Of a stretch of 64,000 nucleotides of DNA, positions 21,389 through 29,370 are shown one piece after another. Each line of letters starts with the position of its first letter. The stretch's first letter is position 1. The stretch is taken from positions 1-64,000 of IMG/VR virus record IMGVR_UViG_3300044712_000557; one strand, 5' to 3'. Source of the stretch: a virus. Below the pieces are notes generated by a model. That model was not told where the DNA came from, did not search any database, and saw only the letters and a program-made list of their open reading frames with translations. The position numbers and the translations under genes are program-made.

Positions 21389-21495
21389 ACAATGAGCGGT
21401 CTATGCCAGTCACCATGGCAGTGGTTGTCCTCGTGGGCATGCTGCTATGGTGGCTGGTGACGAAGGGGCTCGACGCCCTGAGGAGGATCGGGTGA
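21385..21495 (+). CDS. Single-pass membrane peptide, 36 aa
   Basis: GTG 21385 overlaps the preceding stop (GTGTGA). MAVVVLVGMLLWWLVTKGL is a membrane span with a positively charged end (LRRIG). The stop overlaps the next GTG start. Confidence 0.5.
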   Translation: MNNERSMPVTMAVVVLVGMLLWWLVTKGLDALRRIG

Positions 21496-21830
21496 GCGCA
21501 GACGTGGTCTGGATGGGGTGGCTGATTCTCTTCCTCTTGTACGAGATCTACGCAGCTAAGGCGGCACCGAAGGGCGATACACTCAGCGAGAACGTCTGGG
21601 ATTGGTTTGGGGTTAAGTCCTACAAGCCGTTAAGCGGATTCCGCAGGGCGATTCTGGGAGCCTTCATGGGAGTCCTGGGCTGCCACTTCGTATTTGGCGA
21701 GCCTGGGGGCCTAGGCGTCATCCTGGCGGGCATCCCCGTGGGGTGCGTAGTCGTCTATTCGATTCTGTTTGAGCGGAAGCCGGTTCGATACGAGGTTTAC
21801 TACCCTGAGGAGGGTGACGATGAGCATTGA
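21492..21830 (+). CDS. Membrane protein, 112 aa
   Basis: GTG 21492 follows GAGGAGGATCGG. Three hydrophobic stretches (MGWLILFLLYEIYA, AILGAFMGVLGCHFVFG, LGVILAGIPVGCVVVYSI) and an acidic tail. Function unknown. Confidence 0.6.
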   Translation: MSADVVWMGWLILFLLYEIYAAKAAPKGDTLSENVWDWFGVKSYKPLSGFRRAILGAFMGVLGCHFVFGEPGGLGVILAGIPVGCVVVYSILFERKPVRYEVYYPEEGDDEH

Positions 21831-22143
21831 GCAGCCTGATCAGATCTACGCGGACGCATTCGGCGGGCCGTACCCGGTTTGCACCCAGGGCCAGAAGGAA
21901 CGTCTGGAGGCAGCCTATAAGAAGATGATGGAGTATCTCGCCACGACCGACCACCCTGGACGGACGAAGCAGAAGGGCTGCGACTGCGAGCTTCTGATCT
22001 CTCTCATGGAGAGCCCTGATCGGGACGACCTGATTGCTGCGGCAGTAGTCCTCTCTGAGATCATCTACGCGCAGAAGACTGCCATGTCTGCGTTGCGGGC
22101 GTCCCTGCTCGACATGGTGGCCCAGCAGGGCGGGATCAACTGA
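21820..22143 (+). CDS. Hypothetical protein, 107 aa
   Basis: ATG 21820 after GAGGAGGGTGACG. Helical protein with KQKGCDCELLISLM and a C-terminal hydrophobic helix. No family recognised. Confidence 0.6.
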   Translation: MSIEQPDQIYADAFGGPYPVCTQGQKERLEAAYKKMMEYLATTDHPGRTKQKGCDCELLISLMESPDRDDLIAAAVVLSEIIYAQKTAMSALRASLLDMVAQQGGIN

Positions 22144-22379
22144 TGGGGCTAACTTACTACGCGATCAAGGGTGACGCCGGGTACTACCATGGGTACTCTC
22201 AAGGCGGCAAACATTGGCGAGACTATCCCAAGCTCTGGAGGCGGCGCGGAGAGGCCAAGCAGTCTCTCAATGCTCTCCAGGTGTACCATCGGCTGGACAG
22301 GAAGACATTCCAGATGGTCAAGGAAACTAGGAATGCGGACGCCCACATCGTTGTCTTCGACGTTTCGGAGGTCAAATGA
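22143..22379 (+). CDS. Hypothetical protein, 78 aa (paralogue of 28683-28904)
   Basis: MGLTYYAIKGDAGYYHGYSQ ... PKLWRRR. The gene at 28683 has the same skeleton (YAIMDANGRYFNG ... PKLWSRM), so they are duplicates. Probably a small beta-sheet protein; function unknown. Confidence 0.6.
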   Translation: MGLTYYAIKGDAGYYHGYSQGGKHWRDYPKLWRRRGEAKQSLNALQVYHRLDRKTFQMVKETRNADAHIVVFDVSEVK

Positions 22380-22807
22380 GTCACGTTGCTGAGTGCAAGG
22401 CCGAGCTGAAGAACCTCGACGTCATCGAGGCTGCAGCGAAGCGTCTTGGCGGTCGACTGGTGCGAGGCCAGAAGACGTACAAGTGGTTTGGTCAGTGGGT
22501 TGGCGATACCCCGATGCCGAAGGGCATGACCAAGGCTGACCTGGGCAAGTGTGACCACGCGATCGTCTTCCCTGACGCCTCGTACGAGGTTGGAGTTCGC
22601 GTCCAGTCGGACGGAACATTCTCCCTGGCCTGGGACTGGTGGGGTGAGGGACGCTTGCTCCCAAAGATGGGCGACACCGGGGCCGGGAAGTTCGTCCAGG
22701 CCTACGGAATCGAGGCTGCGAAGCGTGCGGCTATCAGGAAGGGCTATGTCGCTCGTGAGACTGCCAAGTCTGACGGGAGTGTGATGCTGGAGCTTCTGTG
22801 TCACTGA
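22376..22807 (+). CDS. DUF1257 (Ycf35-like) protein, 143 aa
   Basis: Starts MSHVAECKAELKNLDVIEAA and ends EAAKRAAIRKGYVARETAK, the conserved ends of the DUF1257/Ycf35 family, with a strand-rich middle. In cyanobacteria and phages DUF1257 and DUF2997 genes tend to lie near each other and near AAA ATPases; here DUF2997 is at 23762. Biochemical role unknown. Confidence 0.75.
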   Translation: MSHVAECKAELKNLDVIEAAAKRLGGRLVRGQKTYKWFGQWVGDTPMPKGMTKADLGKCDHAIVFPDASYEVGVRVQSDGTFSLAWDWWGEGRLLPKMGDTGAGKFVQAYGIEAAKRAAIRKGYVARETAKSDGSVMLELLCH

Positions 22808-23004
22808 TTAAGTCGTTGGTCGATATGTTCTGTGGGACAAGCTGGGCCAGCATGTTTTGGGGCGGCATCAATCTAGGGTTTGGCCTTGGCATTCTGACCG
22901 GGATGCCTGGGTTCCCACGTTGGGTTGTTGTCGTGTCGTTTCTTTGTGCTGCGATTTGCTTTGGCGGTGCCTACTGGAGGAGAGGAGGTCGCTTTGTGGA
23001 TTAA
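22798..23004 (+). CDS. Membrane protein, 68 aa
   Basis: Starts at GTG 22798 inside the end of the previous gene. Two membrane segments (MFWGGINLGFGLGILTG and WVVVVSFLCAAICFGGAY). Unknown function. Confidence 0.55.
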   Translation: MSLIKSLVDMFCGTSWASMFWGGINLGFGLGILTGMPGFPRWVVVVSFLCAAICFGGAYWRRGGRFVD

Positions 23005-23359
23005 GACCGACAAGGGTCGTTGCCAGTGCAGCATCGAGTCGCTGGCCGCGCTGGAGCCGGACGTGCTCAAGGTGCGTGAGGCCTATCGCAAAGCCTGCGC
23101 TGAGCGTCCCCAGGACAAGGACGCGCACGGTAGCGCTGTCCTTAAGTGGTCCATGAAGAACTTCGGGCCGTACATCTTCAATCGCGACTTCGAAGCCGTT
23201 TGCGGACGAGGGGTTGAGACTCCTACCGGAATCAGCTACGGTGGCTGTGCCGGTGTTGCGAAGTGGGACGCTTTCATCGAGTCGAAGCCTTTGGAATACC
23301 GCAAGTGGTACCTAGACCCCACAGTGGTGGCTGGGTGCATCATGGGAGATGATGAATGA
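22994..23359 (+). CDS. Hypothetical protein, 121 aa
   Basis: TTG 22994 is the only start with a binding site (GAGGAGGTCGC). Begins WIKTDKGRCQCSIESLAAL; six cysteines in all. Ends with a stop overlapping the next ATG. No family recognised. Confidence 0.55.
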   Translation: MWIKTDKGRCQCSIESLAALEPDVLKVREAYRKACAERPQDKDAHGSAVLKWSMKNFGPYIFNRDFEAVCGRGVETPTGISYGGCAGVAKWDAFIESKPLEYRKWYLDPTVVAGCIMGDDE

Positions 23360-23565
23360 AGTTCAAGGCGAAGCATCGAGTGCGGATCGAGTTTGAGTTG
23401 ACCACGAAGTCTGACGAAATCTTGACGCCTGCAGCCATCGAGGAGGCGATTCGAGAGCAGTGGTACCTCAGGGCAGGGAATGACTCCATGCCTATCGGCG
23501 AGGGCGGGCTGATCCCGATTCGATATGGGAAGATGAGCGTCACGATCAAGACGATCAAGGAGTAG
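23356..23565 (+). CDS. Hypothetical protein, 69 aa
   Basis: Basic beta-rich start (MKFKAKHRVRIEFELTTKSD), helix, then strand end. Overlaps the preceding stop. Unknown. Confidence 0.6.
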   Translation: MKFKAKHRVRIEFELTTKSDEILTPAAIEEAIREQWYLRAGNDSMPIGEGGLIPIRYGKMSVTIKTIKE

Positions 23566-23567
23566 TG

Positions 23568-23765
23568 ATGGGAGCTACTCGTACGTACTGTAAGGACTGC
23601 CTATGGTTTGATCTACGTCCTTACTTTGGGCAGGATGGTGAAACCTTGGGATACTGTCGAATCGGCCCCGCGATCATGATGCCGTCTACTCGCTGTGATG
23701 AATCTATGGGTCGTTGGCCGATCGTTTCTGCTGAAGATTGGTGCGGTCACGGGGTGGGCAAGTGA
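23568..23765 (+). CDS. Small metal-binding protein, 65 aa
   Basis: Pattern YCKDC...YCRIG...RCDESMGRWPIVSAEDWCG is shared by a family of small phage and bacterial proteins with four or five cysteines, probably binding zinc or an iron-sulfur cluster. ATG 23568 chosen; the adjacent GTG 23565 is possible. Confidence 0.65.
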   Translation: MGATRTYCKDCLWFDLRPYFGQDGETLGYCRIGPAIMMPSTRCDESMGRWPIVSAEDWCGHGVGK

Positions 23766-23947
23766 AGAAGATCGTCATCGTGTTCGATAAGAAGGGACAG
23801 AGCACCATCGAGGCTTTCGGGTTTTCTGGCGGTGAGTGCCTTAAGGCCACGAAGGACATCGAGGAGGCCATTGGCAAGGCTGAGGGTCGCAAGATGAAGT
23901 CTGGTAGTGGCGACGTTGCCGACCAGAAGCGAGTCGTGACGCAGTGA
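23762..23947 (+). CDS. DUF2997 protein, 61 aa
   Basis: VKKIVIVFDKKGQSTIEAFG then GGECLKATKDIEEAIGKAEG matches the short DUF2997 family. It lies about 1 kb after the DUF1257 gene. GTG 23762 gives GTGA coupling. Function unknown; the two families may work with the AAA+ protein (inference). Confidence 0.75.
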   Translation: MKKIVIVFDKKGQSTIEAFGFSGGECLKATKDIEEAIGKAEGRKMKSGSGDVADQKRVVTQ

Positions 23948-24090
23948 CCGAGAAGGAATGGATTGTCCTCGCCTGCATCGTGCTGGCATATCTGGCAGGA
24001 GGGCCGGGGTTGGCGGTCATCCCTCTGGTTCTCTTGCTGATCATGGCCCACGACAGGAAGCCTCGTCCACCGTATGGGGGTGTCGCATGA
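23944..24090 (+). CDS. Small membrane protein, 48 aa
   Basis: GTG 23944 with GTGA overlap. WIVLACIVLAYLAGGPGLAV and IPLVLLLIMA form one or two membrane spans, basic tail. Unknown. Confidence 0.55.
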   Translation: MTEKEWIVLACIVLAYLAGGPGLAVIPLVLLLIMAHDRKPRPPYGGVA

Positions 24091-24347
24091 AGGTCACGTT
24101 CGAAGTCGACGGCAAAATCCGGTTCATCTACGAAGACGAGGGGGCCAGCCTGATGCAGGAGGTTGGACCGCTAGAGGTAAAGCGAGCCTCTCATGTCGAG
24201 CCGAAGTCTGGGCCGTATGGGACTTGGTGGCACGCCGACATGTCCCCGGTCGGTGGGCCTAGCCTTGGGCCATTTTCCACTCGCGCAGAGGCCCTGGAGG
24301 CCGAGCGTGACTGGCTGATCGCAGAAGGGATCCCGAAACCGCGATGA
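24087..24347 (+). CDS. Hypothetical protein, 86 aa
   Basis: Beta-rich start (MKVTFEVDGKIRFIYEDEGA) and a C-terminal PFSTRAEALEAERDWLIAEG helix, a common ending in small phage proteins that add a helix after a sheet. Overlaps neighbours by four bases. Confidence 0.6.
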   Translation: MKVTFEVDGKIRFIYEDEGASLMQEVGPLEVKRASHVEPKSGPYGTWWHADMSPVGGPSLGPFSTRAEALEAERDWLIAEGIPKPR

Positions 24348-24592
24348 GTATCTACTTGGCGTTTGTGTGTGTCGTAGGTATCACCATCGCCTGCCTGCTG
24401 GTCTTGGGTGCGCTTGGATGGATCTACGTGACCATCGAAGACTGGCTGGGGTGGAATGGGGATCTCTTTGGGGCCTCTTGCGTAGCCCTCGCGCTCTTCG
24501 TGTTCTTGGGGATTTCCTCTGTCGCCTTCCAGGATTGGTTCAATAGGAACTACACTCAACGTCGACCCCCGGCAGAGGCGGTGCAGCAGTGA
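24344..24592 (+). CDS. Membrane protein, 82 aa
   Basis: Two long hydrophobic segments (YLAFVCVVGITIACLLVLGA and ASCVALALFVFLGISSVAF). Polar, Pro-rich tail. Function unknown. Confidence 0.6.
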   Translation: MSIYLAFVCVVGITIACLLVLGALGWIYVTIEDWLGWNGDLFGASCVALALFVFLGISSVAFQDWFNRNYTQRRPPAEAVQQ

Positions 24593-24870
24593 GGATCCTA
24601 GATATCTACGCAAAGCCGCGTCGTATCCAGATCAACCTGGATCACGTAGACATGTGGTCAGTGGAGGAAGGGCAGGAGCACAGCATGTACTCCTCGTTCA
24701 ACATCTACATGTCTGGTAGCGAAACCCCGCTGACCATCTGGCTTAAGCGCGACACTACGGAGGATGTCATCTTCGTTAGGCTCCGTAAGGCCCTTGCCCC
24801 GCTCTACGAGTCGCGACAAGGTACAGTCCTTGGCATCTATTTGACCTTAGACCTGAGGGATCTGCAGTGA
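24589..24870 (+). CDS. Hypothetical protein, 93 aa
   Basis: GTG 24589 with GTGA overlap. Beta-rich with INLDHVDMWSVEEGQEHSMY and a helix VRLRKALAPLYESR. No family recognised. Confidence 0.6.
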   Translation: MRILDIYAKPRRIQINLDHVDMWSVEEGQEHSMYSSFNIYMSGSETPLTIWLKRDTTEDVIFVRLRKALAPLYESRQGTVLGIYLTLDLRDLQ

Positions 24871-25142
24871 AGATTCTGAGGATCGAGTGCGATGCCTGCG
24901 GAGGCACTGGCCTCTACAGTGGGATGTGTGAAGCTGCCGGGCAGGCCGTTGTGTGTCTGGACTGCTCTGGAACCGGCTGCAAGAACATCTCGTATGAGCC
25001 ATACACCGGCAGGAAGCGTAAGCGTGGGGTCAAGGGGATTAGGTTCTCGCGTGGCCGTCTGATCGTTTCGGGTGTTGGCGGCACCGGCAAGCCGATGACC
25101 TACGCAGAATTTGAGGCCACAATCCCAGAGGAGCGGACCTAG
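24867..25142 (+). CDS. DnaJ-type zinc-knuckle protein, 91 aa
   Basis: CDACGGTGLYSG and CLDCSGTGCKN are two CxxCxGxG repeats as in the DnaJ cysteine-rich domain; the second half is basic and beta-rich. Probably binds zinc and an RNA or protein partner. Confidence 0.65.
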   Translation: MKILRIECDACGGTGLYSGMCEAAGQAVVCLDCSGTGCKNISYEPYTGRKRKRGVKGIRFSRGRLIVSGVGGTGKPMTYAEFEATIPEERT

Positions 25143-25143
25143 T

Positions 25144-25443
25144 ATGGCAGATGACCGTGAGACAGTAGAAAGGATGCGAGCAGTCAGAGAGCCCACCAGA
25201 GACAAGTCGAAGTCGTTCATGGCTGCGTCAGAGGTGCTACGGCTTCGCCAGACGGTGATGCGCGTGTCGCAGGCCCGTCTGGCGGCCCAGCTCATTAGCC
25301 CCGAAGACGGGGAGCCAATCTCCCAGGGTGCCGTTTGGCTCTGGGAGAATGGCCGTAGGGCGGTGCCTCTCTGGGCTGCTCGTCAGATCCGCGCTATTGC
25401 GGAAGCTTGCAAGCGGTACGATGCCCGCCAGGAGAGTGCATGA
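25144..25443 (+). CDS. XRE-like helix-turn-helix protein, 99 aa
   Basis: Residues 30-90 (VLRLRQTVMRVSQARLAAQL ... ISQGAVWLWENGRRAVPLWA) follow the Cro/CI-type fold, with an insertion between helices 2 and 3. A small transcription regulator placed before the recombination genes. Confidence 0.7.
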   Translation: MADDRETVERMRAVREPTRDKSKSFMAASEVLRLRQTVMRVSQARLAAQLISPEDGEPISQGAVWLWENGRRAVPLWAARQIRAIAEACKRYDARQESA

Positions 25444-26300
25444 GTACATTCAACCGTTGGAGCAACAGTAGCCTTACGACGCTTCAGATGTGCGCGCATA
25501 AGTTCAAGCTGAAGCACCTCGACAAGATGTATCGCCAGTCTGGCTATCAGGCCAAGCGTGGGATAGCGGTCCATCACGTTGCCAAAGAAGCACACAAGCG
25601 TCAGATGGTGACAGCCAACCTCTGGACCGGAACATTGCCAGAGTTGAGCGAAGACCCTGGCAGCCCTCGCTCGATCGAGGAGGCGCGAGACATCGCGGCT
25701 AAGGAATTCGAGCGCGCTGTCAGTGACGGCGTGACGATGAGTACCAAGGACAAAGAGATCGGCGCAGATAAGCTCAAGGCTTCCTGCAAAGACACAGCAG
25801 TGGTCCTGGCTGCTCTCTACGTCTCAGACGTCGCACCACGCGTGAAGCCGGTAGCCGTTGAGCGCAAGGTTGAAATCAAGCCGCGCGACATGGATATCAC
25901 CATCATGGGCTACATCGACCTCGTTGAAGATGATCTTGGAGATGTCATCCGAGATCTAAAGACGGGGGAGAAGGCACCCTTCAAGGACGCGGCAAAGCTG
26001 TCGCAGCAGTTGACGATGTACGCCATGATTCGAGCCGCCGAGACTCGCAAGATGCCTCGCGAAGAGAGACTCGTGCATCTTGTGCGTACGCCTAAGTCGG
26101 AAGAGACAAGCATCGTCGTGCAGGCTACGACTCGTGATGTGGAAGACCTTGTGCGCCTTCGTGAGCGACTCCAGACAGCTATCGAGGCTGTCGACAAGGG
26201 TGTCTTTGTCCCCGCCGACCCATCGGCCCCTGGGAGCCCATGCAACTGGTGTGAGTACCGTGACGGTACGTGCAAGTACGTGAGGAAGCAGGAGGTCTGA
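25440..26300 (+). CDS. PD-(D/E)XK exonuclease, RecB/Cas4 type
   Basis: The 286 aa protein begins SNSSLTTLQMCAHKFKLKHL, has the active-site DLKTG near residue 172-176 and QQLTMYAM after it, and ends SPCNWCEYRDGTCKY. One N-terminal and three C-terminal cysteines fit the iron-sulfur staple of AddB/Cas4-like nucleases. It should resect double-stranded DNA 5' ends and supply the single strand for the RecT protein encoded at 27290. Confidence 0.85.
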   Translation: MSTFNRWSNSSLTTLQMCAHKFKLKHLDKMYRQSGYQAKRGIAVHHVAKEAHKRQMVTANLWTGTLPELSEDPGSPRSIEEARDIAAKEFERAVSDGVTMSTKDKEIGADKLKASCKDTAVVLAALYVSDVAPRVKPVAVERKVEIKPRDMDITIMGYIDLVEDDLGDVIRDLKTGEKAPFKDAAKLSQQLTMYAMIRAAETRKMPREERLVHLVRTPKSEETSIVVQATTRDVEDLVRLRERLQTAIEAVDKGVFVPADPSAPGSPCNWCEYRDGTCKYVRKQEV

Positions 26301-26773
26301 TGCGCGATCGGTATGAGTACGTGGGTGGGTCTTCGCGCAAGTTCTGGGAGATCGAAAAGCCACGTTGCGCAGATGGCAAGTGGGGAGACTGGCTAGTGAC
26401 AGTGGTGTTCGGTCGCATCGGAACTGCTGGCCAGTCGCACACGAAGGTCTTTGGATCTAAGTGGACAGCGGAGAGCTACTACTCTAGCAAGGTCAGCGAG
26501 AAGGTCGGCAAGGGATACGTGCCTAAGGGCAAGATTGCCACCGTCTCTCCGAAGCTCCAGCAGATCCAGGGCAGTGCCATCCCGCAGTACGTAGTGCCCA
26601 AGGTAAAGCCGAAGCCTGCCTGTGCTCATCCCACCTTGACTCGCAAGGGAAATACCTACGAATGCGCAGCCTGCAAGAGCAAGGTCGAATTCGACAAGCC
26701 TCAGGCCTCCACCGTGCAGGTCTTTGAGATCGAACAGCAAGTTCGTCGCTACTTCGCGAGGGCTGGAGAATGA
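26300..26773 (+). CDS. WGR domain protein with C-terminal zinc knuckle, 157 aa
   Basis: Residues 5-75 (YEYVGGSSRKFWEIE ... VVFGRIGTAGQ ... FGSKWTAESYY) are a WGR domain, known from PARP and bacterial proteins as a DNA-end or nucleic-acid-binding module. A linker leads to CAHPTLTRKGNTYECAACKS. Lying between the exonuclease and RecT it may bind recombination intermediates (inference). Confidence 0.8.
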   Translation: MRDRYEYVGGSSRKFWEIEKPRCADGKWGDWLVTVVFGRIGTAGQSHTKVFGSKWTAESYYSSKVSEKVGKGYVPKGKIATVSPKLQQIQGSAIPQYVVPKVKPKPACAHPTLTRKGNTYECAACKSKVEFDKPQASTVQVFEIEQQVRRYFARAGE

Positions 26774-27297
26774 AGGGTCCGTATATCCGTTCGTGCAGAA
26801 AACACCAGAGTGAACTCAAGGCTCGCTATGATCCTGCAGGGCACGAGAGCCTCTGGTGTACCAGTAGTCCACATGGATCGCACAAGTGCCGCTCCTGGAA
26901 CGTCAAGGATTCCAACGGGGAGACAATCTTCGTTGGCCACATCGACGCAACCTACCAAGTCGTATCTCCTGAGGTTGGCTTCCTCGATGAGGATCCCTTT
27001 CTTCCGCCCATGCCAGTTGGAGCTTGCCAGCGTGGTCATGAGAACGAATGGGTTTTGACGTCTGACATCCGCTATCGGTGCCGAGCGTGCTTGAAGATTG
27101 GTCAGGCCCGGAGGAACGCGAAGCGCAAGGCTGACCTAGAGGCAAGAGAGGCATACAAGAAGACTCCAGCGTACATTGCTAGGCTGGCTAACCAGCGAGA
27201 GTACCGCAAGAGGATGCGAATCAAGTACCCAGAGAAGTACGCTCAGTACCAGTCTAACCGTCGTCTAAAGAGAAAGCAGAGGCAGAAGAATGTCTGA
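26770..27297 (+). CDS. Zinc-binding basic protein, 175 aa
   Basis: N-terminus with SCRKHQ, WCTS, HKCRSW; middle with CQRGHENEWVL and RCRACLKIG, a pattern used in HNH-type phage nucleases; very basic C-terminus (RRLKRKQRQKN). The HNH catalytic block is not clear. Probably a DNA-binding or nuclease-like protein. Confidence 0.5.
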   Translation: MKGPYIRSCRKHQSELKARYDPAGHESLWCTSSPHGSHKCRSWNVKDSNGETIFVGHIDATYQVVSPEVGFLDEDPFLPPMPVGACQRGHENEWVLTSDIRYRCRACLKIGQARRNAKRKADLEAREAYKKTPAYIARLANQREYRKRMRIKYPEKYAQYQSNRRLKRKQRQKNV

Positions 27298-28102
27298 TCC
27301 CAACCCTATCGATCCCAACGTTACGCCAGCTCAGCCGGCTCCCGTGACTGCCATCATGGTCCCGCCGCAGCGTTCCGAGGTTGCCCACTTCAATCCCGAT
27401 GACCCTGCATCGATGTTCATGCAGACGAACGTCTTCGAACAGTTGCAGCGGGTTGCGAAGCTTATGGCCAGCAGCCAGCTCGTGCCCAAGCACCTGCAGG
27501 GGAATGCTGCCGACTGCTTCCTTGTCGTCTCTCAGGCTGTGCAGTGGAAGATGAACCCATTCGCCGTGGCGCAGTCCTGCTACGTACTGCAGGGTAAGGT
27601 TGGCTACGAGGGCAAGCTGATTGCCGCCATCGTCAACTCCTACCCTCGCCTCGCGAAGAAGCTGAACTACGAGTACAGCGGCACAGGTGCTCAGCGTCAG
27701 GTGCGTGTCTTCGGAACCCTAAAGGGCGAGGATGCTCCGCGTGAGGTCATCGGCAAGGTGTCCGACTGGAAGACCTCGAATCGCCAGTGGGAGACACAGA
27801 CCGACCAGATGCTCTCGTACCGTGGCGCTCGTGAGTGGGCTCGCCGGCACATGCCCGAAGCTGTACTTGGGGTGTATGCTGAGGAGGAGTTGGTGGTTGT
27901 CGCCAACGCGGCTCCCGTGGTCGTGGAGGCTCCCAGCTTGACTGACGTTACTGGCGTGGTCGTAGAGGCTCAGGACGACCCTGGAGAAGAGATCCGCTCT
28001 TCGCGCAGGAAGCCCAACGTCAAGAAGCTAGAGCCTGAGCCGATTGACGCCGAGCCGATCGTTGAAAAGGACTCCGAGATCGACAAGCTCTTCACCAAGT
28101 GA
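27290..28102 (+). CDS. recT: RecT family single-strand annealing protein
   Basis: The region FEQLQRVAKLMASSQLVPKH, CFLVVSQAVQWKMNPFAVAQ, YVLQGKVGYEGKLIAAIVNS is the conserved RecT core. The C-terminal 70 residues are acidic and Pro/Val-rich, as usual. It anneals complementary strands and works with the exonuclease upstream; both are in one rightward operon with seven-base or shorter overlaps. Confidence 0.92.
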   Translation: MSDPNPIDPNVTPAQPAPVTAIMVPPQRSEVAHFNPDDPASMFMQTNVFEQLQRVAKLMASSQLVPKHLQGNAADCFLVVSQAVQWKMNPFAVAQSCYVLQGKVGYEGKLIAAIVNSYPRLAKKLNYEYSGTGAQRQVRVFGTLKGEDAPREVIGKVSDWKTSNRQWETQTDQMLSYRGAREWARRHMPEAVLGVYAEEELVVVANAAPVVVEAPSLTDVTGVVVEAQDDPGEEIRSSRRKPNVKKLEPEPIDAEPIVEKDSEIDKLFTK

Positions 28103-28353
28103 AGCATCCCCACGATCCGAAGAAGTACTTGCACTGCGCTGAGTGCGAGAATTCACGGCCTGACGGAGAGCATGCGCGCGTCTACGCACGGCTCTCCGTC
28201 GCCGTGACGTTAGAGGGACACCTACTGATCACTTGCGTCCGTCATGAATGCGTCGTTGCCTTCCTAGAGAACCAGAAGATCGCTGACATCCTGTCCGATA
28301 TCGCCCTCGCAGAGTGCGATTGCGGAGAGCACAAGAACGAGGTGACACATTGA
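28099..28353 (+). CDS. Hypothetical Cys/His protein, 84 aa
   Basis: HCAEC near the N-terminus, CVRHEC and ECDCGEH later: likely one zinc site. GTG 28099 overlaps the recT stop. Unknown function. Confidence 0.55.
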   Translation: MKHPHDPKKYLHCAECENSRPDGEHARVYARLSVAVTLEGHLLITCVRHECVVAFLENQKIADILSDIALAECDCGEHKNEVTH

Positions 28354-28541
28354 GGATCCCCGTGTTTGCCGTACGCCAGCCCGACAAGGCCGGGAAGCTG
28401 TTCGTTGTTTCCGCCTGGACCGATGAGTACTGCGCGAAGTACGAAGCGGCTCGCTGGACGCAGGATCTAAAAGAGGATTGGGACTATGTTCCTGCCGTGC
28501 TTGTCGTGGAAGAGAACGACGATGCGCCGACTACTGAGTGA
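28350..28541 (+). CDS. Hypothetical protein, 63 aa
   Basis: TTG 28350 overlaps the preceding stop (TTGA). Starts LRIPVFAVRQPDKAGKLFVV, acidic end. No family recognised. Confidence 0.45.
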   Translation: MRIPVFAVRQPDKAGKLFVVSAWTDEYCAKYEAARWTQDLKEDWDYVPAVLVVEENDDAPTTE

Positions 28542-28686
28542 CCTCTTCTGTGGGCTGCGTGAGCGATGGGAGCATGAAGATCGCTTACGCATGAAGGCGA
28601 TTGCCCATCTCTACGGAGAGCTCGCGTCGATGAATGGAGAGGTCATCAAGAGCACCGGGCAGATCGTCGCGAGGGATAGCGCATGA
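28522..28686 (+). CDS. Hypothetical protein, 54 aa
   Basis: ATG 28522 inside the end of the previous gene; charged helical sequence (GLRERWEHEDRLRMKAIAHL). Unknown. Confidence 0.45.
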   Translation: MRRLLSDLFCGLRERWEHEDRLRMKAIAHLYGELASMNGEVIKSTGQIVARDSA

Positions 28687-28904
28687 AATGGACCATGTAT
28701 GCCATCATGGACGCCAATGGAAGGTACTTCAACGGCCAGCATCATCGGTATTCGGCCACGACGCATCCTAAGCTTTGGTCAAGGATGCGTGACGTGAAGT
28801 ATGCCCATCAAAGCGAAAGCAGGGCGGGGAACGTCTTCAAGTGGTTAAACATCGCGTTACCACTCACCATCATCGAAGTGGAGGTAAAGCATGGCAAAGC
28901 GTAA
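28683..28904 (+). CDS. Hypothetical protein, 73 aa (paralogue of 22143-22379)
   Basis: MKWTMYAIMDANGRYFNGQH ... HPKLWSRM shares order and key residues with the protein at 22143. Overlaps both neighbours. Unknown function. Confidence 0.6.
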   Translation: MKWTMYAIMDANGRYFNGQHHRYSATTHPKLWSRMRDVKYAHQSESRAGNVFKWLNIALPLTIIEVEVKHGKA

Positions 28905-29370
28905 GCTGGCTCCAGGGCTGGGTCGCCTTGACGAGATGAAGATCGACCCACTCTACGATCAGGCCCGCGACCTGATGGAGCAACTTACCAAGTTTTTCAA
29001 CGTTGCGTTCCAGCGAAAGACCGCTGGCGGGATCGAGTTCCTGGGTGAGATCATTCGAGCCCTGCGAGACGGATATGGTCCAGAGGAGCTTCGCGTAGCT
29101 TATTGGGTTGCGCGCTGTCTCACTGGCAAGGCCTCATGGCTCAGCGGGGCCTTGCGTGGCGATCTCTTGCCGTCCATCGTGCTGCGCCATGATGGAGGCA
29201 TCAATCCCAAGACGGGGAAGCCTGCCGTGCGATGGCTTGACGACATGCTGGCGCGCAGGATGGAAGTTAGCCATGCCATGGTGCAGGCACTCTACGACAA
29301 CCTTCCTGACGACCTGAAGGAGTCCGAGAAGGAGATCGTTCCTCTCATGGGGGTGAAACTGAATGTCTGA
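28891..29370 (+). CDS. Possible helicase loader / replication protein, 159 aa
   Basis: The middle (IIRALRDGYGPEELRVAYWV ... LRGDLLPSIVLRHDG) resembles the conserved C-terminal domain of phage replication proteins (Phg_2220_C-like: R..GY..e.L followed by W and L.P). It directly precedes and overlaps the DnaB gene, the usual place for a helicase loader. Assignment is by resemblance and position. Confidence 0.5.
   Translation: MAKRKLAPGLGRLDEMKIDPLYDQARDLMEQLTKFFNVAFQRKTAGGIEFLGEIIRALRDGYGPEELRVAYWVARCLTGKASWLSGALRGDLLPSIVLRHDGGINPKTGKPAVRWLDDMLARRMEVSHAMVQALYDNLPDDLKESEKEIVPLMGVKLNV

Noticed and set aside
24191-24613. Antisense ORF of 140 aa
   Set aside because: It covers three coupled rightward genes and lacks any supporting signal.
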